Source: Wenzhouxiangella sp042310355 (GTDB lineage: Bacteria; Pseudomonadota; Gammaproteobacteria; Xanthomonadales; Wenzhouxiangellaceae). Taken from it: 64,000 nucleotides of DNA. The notes under the pieces were generated by a model. The model saw only the letters and a list, made by a program, of their open reading frames with translations, was not told the DNA's origin and ran no database searches. The first letter of the stretch is position 1; the number at the start of each line of letters is the position of its first letter. Below, one piece after another: positions 43,345-52,490 of this stretch. The stretch lies in contig NZ_JBHJMR010000002.1 of assembly GCF_042310355.1 (NCBI RefSeq), positions 310,001 to 374,000 on the forward strand, written 5' to 3'. A program made the position numbers and the translations under genes.

Positions 43345-45135
43345 TTGAGCAATGCCTACGACATCACCCGGCACGAGTACGACGTGCTGGTCATCGGCGC
43401 CGGCGGTGCCGGTCTGCGCGCCACCATGGGCCTGGCCGCCACGGGCCTGAATACTGCCTGCATTACCAAGGTCTTTCCGACCCGCTCGCATACCGTGGCC
43501 GCCCAGGGCGGCATGAGTGCCGCGCTCGGCAACATGGGCGAGGACGACTGGCGCTGGCATATGTACGACACCATCAAGGGGTCCGACTGGCTCGGCGACC
43601 AGGACGCGATCGAGTACATGTGCAAGAACGCCATGCAGGCGGTCATCGAGCTCGAGCATTTCGGCGTGCCGTTCTCACGCACCGAGGCGGGCAAGATCTA
43701 CCAGCGTCCTTTCGGCGGCATGACCACGCACTACGGCGAGGGCACGGCCCAGCGCACCGCCGCGGCGGCTGACCGCACCGGCCACGCCATCCTGCATACG
43801 CTCTACCAGCAGTCGCTCAAGCACGACGCGCAGTTCTTCATCGAGTACTTCGCCATCGACCTTCTGATGGACGACGACGGCGCTTGCCGCGGCGTGCTGG
43901 CCTGGGATCTCGGAACCGGCACCCTGCACGAGTTCCGCGCCCACGCGGTCATCCTGGCCACCGGCGGCTACGGTCGGTCTTACTTCTCCTGCACCTCGGC
44001 GCACACCTGTACCGGCGACGGCAACGGCATGGTGCTCAGAGCCGGCCTGCCGCTGCAGGACATGGAGTTCGTGCAGTTCCACCCGACCGGCATCTACGGT
44101 GCCGGCTGCCTGATCACCGAGGGCGTGCGAGGCGAGGGCGGTTACCTGACCAACTCCGAGGGCGAGCGCTTCATGGAACGTTACGCGCCCAACGCCAAGG
44201 ACCTGGCTTCGCGCGACGTTGTCTCGCGCTCGATGACGATCGAGATTCGCGAAGGGCGTGGCGTGGGCTCGAACAAGGACCACATCCACCTGAACCTGCA
44301 GCACCTCGGCGCGGACGTCATCAACGAACGCCTGCCGGGCATCGCCGAATCCGCGCGCATCTTCGCCGGGGTCGACGTCACCCGCGAGCCGATTCCGGTG
44401 CTGCCGACCGTGCACTACAACATGGGCGGGATTCCGACCAATCATCACGGTGAGGTGGTCACGCTGGCCGACGGCGATCCCGACAGTCCCGTAGCGGGGC
44501 TTTACGCGATCGGCGAGGCTGCCTGCGTTTCAGTGCACGGCGCCAACCGCCTCGGTTCCAATTCCCTGCTCGATCTGATCGTCTTCGGACGCGCCGTTGC
44601 GCAACGTTGTGGCGAGACCATCGAACCGGGCCAGTCGCACAAGCCGCTGCCCGAGGGCACGCTCGACAAGCTGCTCGACGAGTTCGATCGCCTGCGCCAT
44701 TCCGACGGTGATCTTCCGACCGCCGAGATTCGCGGCGAAATGCAGCAGGTCATGCAGAACAATGCCGCCGTCTTTCGTACCGGCGAAACGCTCGAGGAAG
44801 GCTGCGGCAAGATCGCCGATGTGGCCGGCAAGTTCGATCAGGTCAAGGTCACCGATCGCTCGCTGGTATGGAACTCCGACCTGGTCGAGACGCTGGAGTT
44901 GCGCAACCTGCTGGGCAACGCCGTGACGACCATGGTTGCGGCCGAGAACCGCACCGAAAGTCGCGGTGCGCACGCGCGTGAAGACTACGGCGATCGCGAC
45001 GACGACAACTGGATGAAGCACACGCTGATCTGGATGGACGGGACCGGCAAGACAAAGATCGATTACCGGCCGGTTCACATGCACACGTTGACCGACGACT
45101 GCGAGGTCATTCCGCCCAAGGCACGGACGTACTAA
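43345..45135 (+). CDS. sdhA: Succinate dehydrogenase flavoprotein subunit
   Basis: A 596 aa flavoprotein: FAD-binding VIGAGGAGLRATMGL, the covalent flavin site SHTVAAQGGMSAALGN with His49, and the catalytic segment HPTGIYGAGCLITEGVRGEGG. It starts at TTG 43345, the only codon giving the normal N-terminus; GGGAG lies seven bases before it. It oxidises succinate in the TCA cycle and complex II. sdhB follows with one base of overlap. Confidence 0.97.
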   Translation: MSNAYDITRHEYDVLVIGAGGAGLRATMGLAATGLNTACITKVFPTRSHTVAAQGGMSAALGNMGEDDWRWHMYDTIKGSDWLGDQDAIEYMCKNAMQAVIELEHFGVPFSRTEAGKIYQRPFGGMTTHYGEGTAQRTAAAADRTGHAILHTLYQQSLKHDAQFFIEYFAIDLLMDDDGACRGVLAWDLGTGTLHEFRAHAVILATGGYGRSYFSCTSAHTCTGDGNGMVLRAGLPLQDMEFVQFHPTGIYGAGCLITEGVRGEGGYLTNSEGERFMERYAPNAKDLASRDVVSRSMTIEIREGRGVGSNKDHIHLNLQHLGADVINERLPGIAESARIFAGVDVTREPIPVLPTVHYNMGGIPTNHHGEVVTLADGDPDSPVAGLYAIGEAACVSVHGANRLGSNSLLDLIVFGRAVAQRCGETIEPGQSHKPLPEGTLDKLLDEFDRLRHSDGDLPTAEIRGEMQQVMQNNAAVFRTGETLEEGCGKIADVAGKFDQVKVTDRSLVWNSDLVETLELRNLLGNAVTTMVAAENRTESRGAHAREDYGDRDDDNWMKHTLIWMDGTGKTKIDYRPVHMHTLTDDCEVIPPKARTY

Positions 45136-45920
45136 TGGCAGAGTTCAGACTTCCGAAGAATTCCCGGATCAAGAAGGGCAGGAACCATTCGGCGCCGGAA
45201 GGGGCGAAGAACGTCAAGACCTTCCGCATCTATCGCTGGGAGCCCGACAGCGGCGAGAACCCGCGCATCGATTCCTACGAGATCGATCTCGACGATTGCG
45301 GTCCGATGGTGCTCGATGCCGTCGTCAAGATCAAGAACGAGATCGATCCGACGCTGACGTTCCGCCGATCATGTCGCGAGGGCATCTGCGGTTCCTGCGC
45401 CTTCAACATCGACGGCACGAACACGCTGGCCTGTACCAAGGGCATCGACGAGATCAAGGGTGACGTCAATATCTACCCGCTGCCGCACATGCCGGTGGTC
45501 AAGGACCTGGTGCCCGATCTCACCCACTTCTACGCCCAGTACGCATCGATTCGCCCGTGGCTGCGCACGCAAAGCCCCGCGCCGCCGGACAAGGAGCGCC
45601 TGCAGTCGCCCGAGGATCGCAAGCACATCGACGGTCTCTACGAGTGCATCCTGTGCGCCTGCTGCTCGACCGCCTGTCCGAGCTACTGGTGGAGCGGCGA
45701 ACGTTACCTGGGGCCGGCCATCCTGTTGCAGGCCTACCGCTGGCTGGTGGATTCGCGCGACGAAGCCACGGGCGAACGCCTCGACGATCTCGAGGACCCG
45801 TTCCGGCTGTATCGCTGCCACACCATCATGAACTGCACCAAGACCTGTCCCAAGGGCCTGAATCCGGCCAAGGCGATCGCTGAGATCAAGAAGATGATGT
45901 TGGCGAGGAGGGGTCTTTAG
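45135..45920 (+). CDS. sdhB: Succinate dehydrogenase iron-sulfur subunit
   Basis: A 261 aa protein: the [2Fe-2S] ligands in SCREGICGSCAFNIDGTNTL, the later Cys in LACTKG, and the C-terminal clusters in CILCACCSTACPSYWW and CHTIMNCTKTCPKGLNP. It carries electrons from FADH2 in SdhA to ubiquinone. The ATG overlaps the sdhA stop by one base. Confidence 0.97.
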   Translation: MAEFRLPKNSRIKKGRNHSAPEGAKNVKTFRIYRWEPDSGENPRIDSYEIDLDDCGPMVLDAVVKIKNEIDPTLTFRRSCREGICGSCAFNIDGTNTLACTKGIDEIKGDVNIYPLPHMPVVKDLVPDLTHFYAQYASIRPWLRTQSPAPPDKERLQSPEDRKHIDGLYECILCACCSTACPSYWWSGERYLGPAILLQAYRWLVDSRDEATGERLDDLEDPFRLYRCHTIMNCTKTCPKGLNPAKAIAEIKKMMLARRGL

Positions 45921-45973
45921 TCCTTCCGGAAGCGCCCGGAAGCTGCCCGCCCTGCGGTGATGGCTCGAGACTA

Positions 45974-46040
45974 AAAATTTTCAAATCTCAAGCACCAAGT
46001 ACCAAACAAATTCGAATGACGGAAATTCGAATGATCCAAA
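45974..46040. repeat. Dispersed AT-rich repeat, copy 2
   Basis: Second copy of the element at 14984-15050, same orientation. Shared words in the same order are AAATTTTCAA, CAAGCACCAA, AAACAAATTCGAATG and later ATTCGAATG with small changes. It lies in the 170-180 bp gap between sdhB and sdhE, a gap the gene order would not need. Confidence 0.7.
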
Positions 46041-46100
46041 CGGTCGAGGTACTGCCAAGGTATTGCGCAGGGTTGCCGCGGTAATGGAGAAGTGAGCGGC

Positions 46101-46361
46101 ATGGACCCACAAAGCCCCCCGGCGAGATTGCGCTGGCGCTGTCGGCGCGGGATGCAGGAGCTCGATGTCATGCTGGGCGGCTGGCTGGAGCAATGCTGGC
46201 CGGCGGCCGGCAGCGCGCACCGTGAAGCCTTCGAAAGGCTGCTCGAAATCGAGGACGACCGTTTGTGGGACTGGCTGCTGGGCCGTTCGTGCCCTGAATC
46301 CGGGTTGGAAGAGATCGTCAGGGAGATTCGTGCAAGGCATTTCGGACCAGCCGCGCAATGA
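46101..46361 (+). CDS. sdhE: FAD assembly factor SdhE
   Basis: An 86 aa helical protein with RLRWRCRRGMQELDVMLGGW, including the RGMxE motif (16-20) that contacts SdhA, and FERLLEIEDDRLWDWLLGR. SdhE helps attach FAD covalently to SdhA. ATG 46101 is chosen; an in-frame GTG at 46092 would add three residues and cannot be excluded. It follows sdhB and overlaps ygfX by 32 bp. Confidence 0.9.
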   Translation: MDPQSPPARLRWRCRRGMQELDVMLGGWLEQCWPAAGSAHREAFERLLEIEDDRLWDWLLGRSCPESGLEEIVREIRARHFGPAAQ

Positions 46362-46761
46362 CTGGCCGGTCGGGCCGGCGCGACGATCGGGCGCCGTCGT
46401 GTCCGGATTGATTGTCCTGGGCCTGGCGGCCGCTTTTGGCAACGGTGCTCCCCACTACGTTCAGATTGCCGTCGCGCTCGCGATTGTCGTGCTGGGCGGT
46501 CTCGCGCTGCTGCGGCTTCTACGACCGCCCCTTGCCGGTCTCGGAATCGACGGTGACAACGTTCATGTTCGCGCGGCAAGCGGAGATCGTGCTTCCGGCG
46601 CCCTCGTTGGCACTCCGTTCGTGTCACCGGTCTACGTGGGATTTCGCTGGCACGAGAAGGGGCGGCGTCTGCCGCGCTCGCTCGGGGTCTTTCGCGAACA
46701 GATGGATCGTGCGGATTTTCGGCGGCTTTGCGCCCGTCTGCGCCAGCGGGGCGAATGGTGA
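46330..46761 (+). CDS. ygfX: YgfX (CptA)-like inner-membrane protein
   Basis: A 143 aa protein with two membrane segments at about 22-58 and a basic tail containing RSLGVFREQMDRADFRRLCARLR, the YgfX/CptA pattern. The partner of SdhE (YgfY) in many gammaproteobacteria; the pair was once described as a toxin-antitoxin, a reading now doubtful. The start is GTG 46330, overlapping sdhE by 32 bp; other starts give a truncated first helix. It overlaps mtgA by 7 bp. Confidence 0.78.
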   Translation: MQGISDQPRNDWPVGPARRSGAVVSGLIVLGLAAAFGNGAPHYVQIAVALAIVVLGGLALLRLLRPPLAGLGIDGDNVHVRAASGDRASGALVGTPFVSPVYVGFRWHEKGRRLPRSLGVFREQMDRADFRRLCARLRQRGEW

Positions 46762-47426
46762 AGTCGCCGCTGCGCTCGATGTTGAAGTGGCTGCTGCGCC
46801 TGGCCTTGCTGCTGCTGATCGTTCTGGTCGGCCTGACCCTGCCGCTGCGCTGGGTCGATCCTGCAACATCGGCCTACATGGCGCTCGACGCCTGGCGCAA
46901 CGATCGGGTCGTGCGCCAGTCCTGGGTACCCTACGAGCGCATCTCCGACCATCTCAAGCTGGCCGTGATCGCCGCCGAGGACCAGAAGTTTCCGCACCAC
47001 TTCGGTTTCGATCTCGAGCAGATCCGCCAGGCGGTCGACACCCGACTGGACGGTGGTCGCTTGCGCGGCGCCAGCACGATTACCCAGCAGCTGGCGCGCA
47101 ATCTCTACCTCTGGCCCGGCCGCGACTGGGTTCGCAAGGGGCTCGAGGCGGGCCTGACCGTACCGCTGGAGCTGTTCGTGCCCAAGCACCGCCTGCTCGA
47201 GATCTATCTCAACATCGCCGAGTTCGACGAGGGCATCTACGGCGCCGAAGCCGCCGCCGGCCACTATTTCGGCAAGCCGGCCGCCGCGCTCACCCGCTCC
47301 GAAGCCGCCGCGCTCGCCGCCGTGCTGCCCGCGCCCAGGCGTCTTTCTGCAGCGCAGCCCGACACCTTCGTTCGGGACCGCCAGCGCTGGATCCTGGCGC
47401 AGATGGACAATCTCGGCCGAAGCTAA
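46755..47426 (+). CDS. mtgA: Monofunctional peptidoglycan glycosyltransferase
   Basis: A 223 aa protein with one N-terminal membrane helix and the GT51 domain: AAEDQKFPHHFGFD (catalytic Glu), GGRLRGASTITQQLARNLYL, and KHRLLEIYLNIAEF. It polymerises lipid II into glycan without crosslinking. ATG 46755 is preferred over the adjacent GTG 46758, with GGGGCGA before it. It follows ygfX with 7 bp overlap. Confidence 0.93.
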   Translation: MVKSPLRSMLKWLLRLALLLLIVLVGLTLPLRWVDPATSAYMALDAWRNDRVVRQSWVPYERISDHLKLAVIAAEDQKFPHHFGFDLEQIRQAVDTRLDGGRLRGASTITQQLARNLYLWPGRDWVRKGLEAGLTVPLELFVPKHRLLEIYLNIAEFDEGIYGAEAAAGHYFGKPAAALTRSEAAALAAVLPAPRRLSAAQPDTFVRDRQRWILAQMDNLGRS

Positions 47427-47455
47427 GTACCGCATCCCCGACAGAAGGAGCCAGA

Positions 47456-47815
47456 ATGACGATCAGACGCGCTCAGGATTGCCCGGAATACTGGTTCGAG
47501 GAAGGCTGCTGGATTGCCGAGTTGAGCAACCATCGCGACGACCAGCAACTGTCCATCGCACGCGCCCGCGTCGCGCCGGGCGATACCACACGCTGGCACG
47601 CGCTCGACGGCATCACCGAGCGCTATGTGATTCTGTCGGGACATGGTCACGTCGAACTCGGCCGCGAGGGCCCGGAGGCGGTGTCGGCCGGAGACGTGGT
47701 GATCATCGAGCCCGGACAGGCGCAGCGGATTGCCAATATCGGTGACGAGGAGCTGGTTTTCCTGGCGCTTTGCACACCGCGTTTCACACCCGAGTGTTAC
47801 CGCGACCTGGCGTGA
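47456..47815 (+). CDS. Cupin-domain protein
   Basis: A 119 aa single-domain cupin: GDTTRWHALDGITERYVILSG and a later GDVVIIEPGQAQRIANIG, the two cupin motifs, with His and Glu that could bind a metal. The function is unknown. ATG 47456 follows AAGGAGCCAGA. It lies between mtgA and frmA in the same direction. Confidence 0.8.
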   Translation: MTIRRAQDCPEYWFEEGCWIAELSNHRDDQQLSIARARVAPGDTTRWHALDGITERYVILSGHGHVELGREGPEAVSAGDVVIIEPGQAQRIANIGDEELVFLALCTPRFTPECYRDLA

Positions 47816-47902
47816 GCAACCACTCACCGGTCCGGGTCGTGGGACTTGTCGAGCCTTGAATGTTCTAATAGCCGTTTGAAGTCAGGCACTGGAGAAATCA
47901 TC

Positions 47903-49012
<1,110 letters not shown>

Positions 49013-49030
49013 AATCTTAAGGCCGTGGAT

Positions 49031-49882
49031 ATGAGCGACAGGATCGAGCAGGTTTCGGCCAACCGCAGCTTCGGCGGCTGGCATCGACGCTACCGGCATC
49101 GCTCCGAGGTGCTCGGCTGCGACATGGTGTTCGCAGCCTACCTTCCGCCAGCCGCGGAAACCGGCCGCGTGCCGGTATTGTGGTGGTTGTCGGGCCTGAC
49201 CTGCACGGACGAGAACTTCATGCAGAAAGCCGGGGCGCATCGCCTGGCGGCCGAACTCGGCGTGGCCATCGTTTGCCCCGACACTAGCCCGCGCAATGTC
49301 GGTCTGCCGGGTGAGGACGACAGTTACGACTTCGGTTCCGGAGCGGGTTTCTACGTAAACGCCACGCGCTCGCCCTGGAACCGCCACTACCGGATGTACG
49401 ACTACGTCACCGCCGAGCTTCCCGCCCTGGTGGCTGCCCATCTTCCGTTCAACGACCGGCAGTCGATTTCCGGTCACTCCATGGGCGGCCATGGCGCGCT
49501 GCTCTGCGCGCTCGGCAACCCGGGTCGCTACCGTTCGGTCTCGGCCTTTGCGCCGATCTGCAACCCGACGCGCTGCCCCTGGGGCGAGAAGGCCTTCAGC
49601 GGCTATCTCGGCGACGACCGCGCCAAGTGGCTGGACTGGGATGCCTGCGAGCTGATCCGGCGGGACGGCTACGACGGTCGCATCCGGGTTGATCAGGGCG
49701 AGGAGGACAATTTTCTCGCCGACGGACAGCTGCGGCCCGAGGCGCTGCAAGCCGCTTGCAACGAACGCGGCGTCGAGCTCGATCTGCGCATGCAGCCGGG
49801 CTACGACCATTCCTATTTCTTCATCGCCAGCTTCATCGACGAGCACCTGCGCTACCACGCCGAAGCCCTGGCCGGGGAATAG
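49031..49882 (+). CDS. fghA: S-formylglutathione hydrolase
   Basis: A 283 aa alpha/beta hydrolase of the esterase D family: VLWWLSGLTCTDENFMQKAG, the nucleophile elbow GHSMGGHG, and the His in YDHSYFFIASF. It hydrolyses S-formylglutathione to formate and glutathione, after FrmA. Start ATG 49031 is preferred to the GTG at 49025. Convergent with the exonuclease gene, 7 bp between the stops. Confidence 0.94.
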   Translation: MSDRIEQVSANRSFGGWHRRYRHRSEVLGCDMVFAAYLPPAAETGRVPVLWWLSGLTCTDENFMQKAGAHRLAAELGVAIVCPDTSPRNVGLPGEDDSYDFGSGAGFYVNATRSPWNRHYRMYDYVTAELPALVAAHLPFNDRQSISGHSMGGHGALLCALGNPGRYRSVSAFAPICNPTRCPWGEKAFSGYLGDDRAKWLDWDACELIRRDGYDGRIRVDQGEEDNFLADGQLRPEALQAACNERGVELDLRMQPGYDHSYFFIASFIDEHLRYHAEALAGE

Positions 49883-49889
49883 GGCGGAT

Positions 49890-50561
49890 TCAGCAACGCG
49901 GCGGCGTGGCCGTCTCCAGCAGCGTGGCGCGGCTGCTGCGCGAAAGCGCCAGCACCAGCTCGGCGCATGACAGCGCGTCGGCCAGGGCATTGTGCTGGCT
50001 GCGCACGATCAGGCCATGGTCGCGCACGGACGCTTCCAGGGTTGCCGGGTTCGGGTTCGAAGCCCCCCGACCGGAAAGCGCCAGGCGCCGGCGCTGCCAG
50101 CTCAGGGTGTCGATCACCGGGGCCTGCCAGCTGCGGCCCAGGTACTCGCAAAGTGCGCGTTCGAGGAAGGCGAGGTCGAGCGGTGCGTGGTGGAAGACCG
50201 CCACGCGAGCGCGCACTGCCGCAAGCAGTTGCTCCAGTCCTTCCGCGGGCCCGGAAGCCCCGAGCAGGTCGCAATCGCGCAGACCGTGAATGGTGGCCGA
50301 GTTGCCGACGGTTTCGCGCCGGCGCCGGGCGAGCCGGACTTCCCGCGCGTCCGCGAGCACGATAACGCCGGCATCGATCGGTACCCAGGCGATGCTGATG
50401 ATCTCGTCGGCAGCCGGGTCGAGGCCGGTCATCTCCAGGTCGACGGCCAGAAGCGGCGCCGCATCCACGCGCAGGGCGGGCAACGGCCAATCGTCGCCTG
50501 ATCGCCTGGCGGCGCGTTGCCAGCGCCACCAGCGCAGCGGATGCCAGAGTGCCGGGTTCAC
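49890..50561 (-). CDS. DnaQ-like 3'-5' exonuclease
   Basis: A 223 aa DEDD-type exonuclease: DLEMTGLDP is the first motif (DxE), HHAPLDLAFL the second and QHNALADAL the third. GTG 50561 overlaps the stop of the DUF294 gene by 4 bp, so they are co-translated; this pairing is widespread, often with the acetate genes of this locus, but the substrate is unknown. Its target may be RNA or a cyclic nucleotide rather than DNA, an inference from the cNMP-binding partner. Confidence 0.82.
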   Translation of the reverse strand: MNPALWHPLRWWRWQRAARRSGDDWPLPALRVDAAPLLAVDLEMTGLDPAADEIISIAWVPIDAGVIVLADAREVRLARRRRETVGNSATIHGLRDCDLLGASGPAEGLEQLLAAVRARVAVFHHAPLDLAFLERALCEYLGRSWQAPVIDTLSWQRRRLALSGRGASNPNPATLEASVRDHGLIVRSQHNALADALSCAELVLALSRSSRATLLETATPPRC

Positions 50562-52384
50562 AGCATGTAATGCTGGGCCATGGCGCGCTGGGCCGAGGTC
50601 ACGATGCTGAAGGCCGAGCGCAGGTAGCGGCGGTGCAGGCTGGAGAGCTCGTCGGGATCGACCAGGTGATCGGGCGGTTCACCGCGCTCGAGCTGCCGGG
50701 CCTGGTGGCGCAGCCGCACGTTGCCGATGAAACGCAGCGCGTGGATCAGGTCGTCGGCGTCTGCCGCGGTCATGATGCCGGCCTGGCCGGCCGCTTGTAT
50801 TCTTTCCTCGCTGTGCACGGCGTCCAGGGCGCCTTCCAGGGCGTGTACCCGGGCCAGGTCGACGATGGGGATCACTCCGCGCTTCTTGAGGTTGAGGCCC
50901 TTGCTCTGCTTGCCGCCGCGCTCCTGCACGAACTGCCGAAACAAGCCCAGCGGCGGGCGGTGGCTCATCGACTCGGCGGCCAGGAAGCGCCGGAAGATGT
51001 CGCTGTCGCTCGCCTGTTCGAGGACGTCCCGGTGCAGGGATTCTGCCAGCTCGAGGTCGCCGCGAACCGCGCGCATGTCGAAGAAGATGCTGCAGTGCAT
51101 GACCGACTTCGGCTCGGGTTCGCGCATCCAGCGGTCGAAGCGGCTGCGCCAGGCACGCCGTGACATTCGCCACTCGCCCTGGGCCATGACGCCGCCGGGG
51201 CAGAAAATGTAGCCGCAGTCGTTGAGACCGCCGCAGACGAACTCCGCCAGGCGAAGGAAGTACTCCGAGCTGGCTTGATCGGGCTCCTCGGCCAGCAGCA
51301 GCCCGTTGTCCTGGTCGCTGACCAGGCCTTGCTCCAGGCGCGCCTGGGAGCCGAACGCCAGCCAGGTCCAGGCCATGGGCGCGGTGCCCAGCTCGTCTTC
51401 GGCCAGCGCCAGAAGGCGGCCGGTACAGGCGTCGGTGATCCGCCCGGCCATGCGCCCGATCTCCGTCGCCGTGGTACCGCTGCGTGCCAGGCCCGCGAGC
51501 AGCGCCGGTCCGCGGCGGGCGAGGCCGGCGACAGCCTCGACATCTTCGGCCCGCCCGATGTCGCGTACCAGTCGCAGCGGATCGGGAACCTGGGCCCGCA
51601 TCAGGTCGCTGGAGCTGACCACGGCCGCCAGTTCTCCCCCGTCACCGACAACGGGCAGGTGGTGGATGCCCAGGCGCATCATCTCGACCATTGCCGCGGC
51701 CGGGGCGGCCGCAAGCGCGATTGTGGCCGGGCTTGGGGTCATCACCTCGCCGACGGGCGTGCTGCTCGGTATTTCCCGGGCCAGGACCCGGTTGCGCAGA
51801 TCCCGGTCTGTGATGATGCCGACCAGGCGCCCGTCCTCGAGCACGGGCAGGCAGCTGATGCGGTGTTCGGCCATCAGCCGGGCGCAGTCGCCGATCGATT
51901 GTCCGGTCCGGGTCGTGACAGGCGGGCGCAGCGACAGCTCGGCAATGGTGTCGGCGCTGGCCGACTCGCCCCCGGCGGCCAGGCGCGCGCCCGGGCCCCC
52001 GGCCAGAAAACGCGCGACGCCGGCGTGCTGCTCGAGCAGGCGGTCGATGTTCGCCTGTTCCAGCTCCCAGACCAGGCTGTCCTCGATCGTCCGGACCGTG
52101 TAGCGATCGACCGGCGGATCGAAGACGATGCGGTGGCCGAACAACTCGCCTTCGCCGCGTTGCTCGAGGGCATGCCCCTGTTCGTCGACCAGGGCCACGG
52201 CGCCCTTGCGCACGATGAACAGGCCGGCTCGTCCCGGCGGGTCGAAGCGCGCGACCTCGTCACGGCGGCGGAAATAGTGGATCCGGAGCTGGCCGGCCAG
52301 TCGCTCGATCGCATCGCCCGGCAGCTCGTCGAAGGGTACGACCCGGGCGAGAAAGTCGGTGATGTCGGCGGGTACCTGTGTCAT
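50558..52384 (-). CDS. cNMP-binding, CBS and DUF294 nucleotidyltransferase-like protein
   Basis: A 608 aa protein: a cyclic-nucleotide-binding domain at about 15-125, two CBS domains at about 145-270 (ITDRDLRNRVLAREIPSSTP and VMTPSPATI), and a nucleotidyltransferase-like DUF294 domain with GSQARLEQGLVSDQDN at about 355-370, similar to the GlnD/PII-type fold. The C-terminal DUF294_C domain follows. The start ATG 52384 is chosen over a longer frame. It lies after the symporter with a terminator between. It looks like a sensor or regulator of the acetate locus, not proven. Confidence 0.83.
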   Translation of the reverse strand: MTQVPADITDFLARVVPFDELPGDAIERLAGQLRIHYFRRRDEVARFDPPGRAGLFIVRKGAVALVDEQGHALEQRGEGELFGHRIVFDPPVDRYTVRTIEDSLVWELEQANIDRLLEQHAGVARFLAGGPGARLAAGGESASADTIAELSLRPPVTTRTGQSIGDCARLMAEHRISCLPVLEDGRLVGIITDRDLRNRVLAREIPSSTPVGEVMTPSPATIALAAAPAAAMVEMMRLGIHHLPVVGDGGELAAVVSSSDLMRAQVPDPLRLVRDIGRAEDVEAVAGLARRGPALLAGLARSGTTATEIGRMAGRITDACTGRLLALAEDELGTAPMAWTWLAFGSQARLEQGLVSDQDNGLLLAEEPDQASSEYFLRLAEFVCGGLNDCGYIFCPGGVMAQGEWRMSRRAWRSRFDRWMREPEPKSVMHCSIFFDMRAVRGDLELAESLHRDVLEQASDSDIFRRFLAAESMSHRPPLGLFRQFVQERGGKQSKGLNLKKRGVIPIVDLARVHALEGALDAVHSEERIQAAGQAGIMTAADADDLIHALRFIGNVRLRHQARQLERGEPPDHLVDPDELSSLHRRYLRSAFSIVTSAQRAMAQHYML

Positions 52385-52411
52385 GCGGTCATTATCCCTT
52401 TCGGCGGCTCG

Positions 52412-52442
52412 AAAAAAAGGCCGGCAGTTCGCACTGCCGGCC
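52412..52442 (-). terminator. Rho-independent terminator after the symporter gene
   Basis: GGCCGGCAGT-GCGA-ACTGCCGGCC, a perfect 10-bp stem with a GCGA loop, followed on the minus strand by seven Ts (plus-strand A-run at 52412-52418). It lies between the symporter stop and the DUF294 start, so it ends the DUF4212-symporter transcript. Confidence 0.88.
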
Positions 52443-52490
52443 ACAACGATCCTTCCGGAGGGAGAAGGATCAACGGGGGAGAGCCGACGC

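Noticed and set aside
46101..46761. SdhE-YgfX as a toxin-antitoxin pair
   Set aside because: The older CptAB naming suggested this, but the sdh context and the RGMxE motif fit FAD assembly much better.
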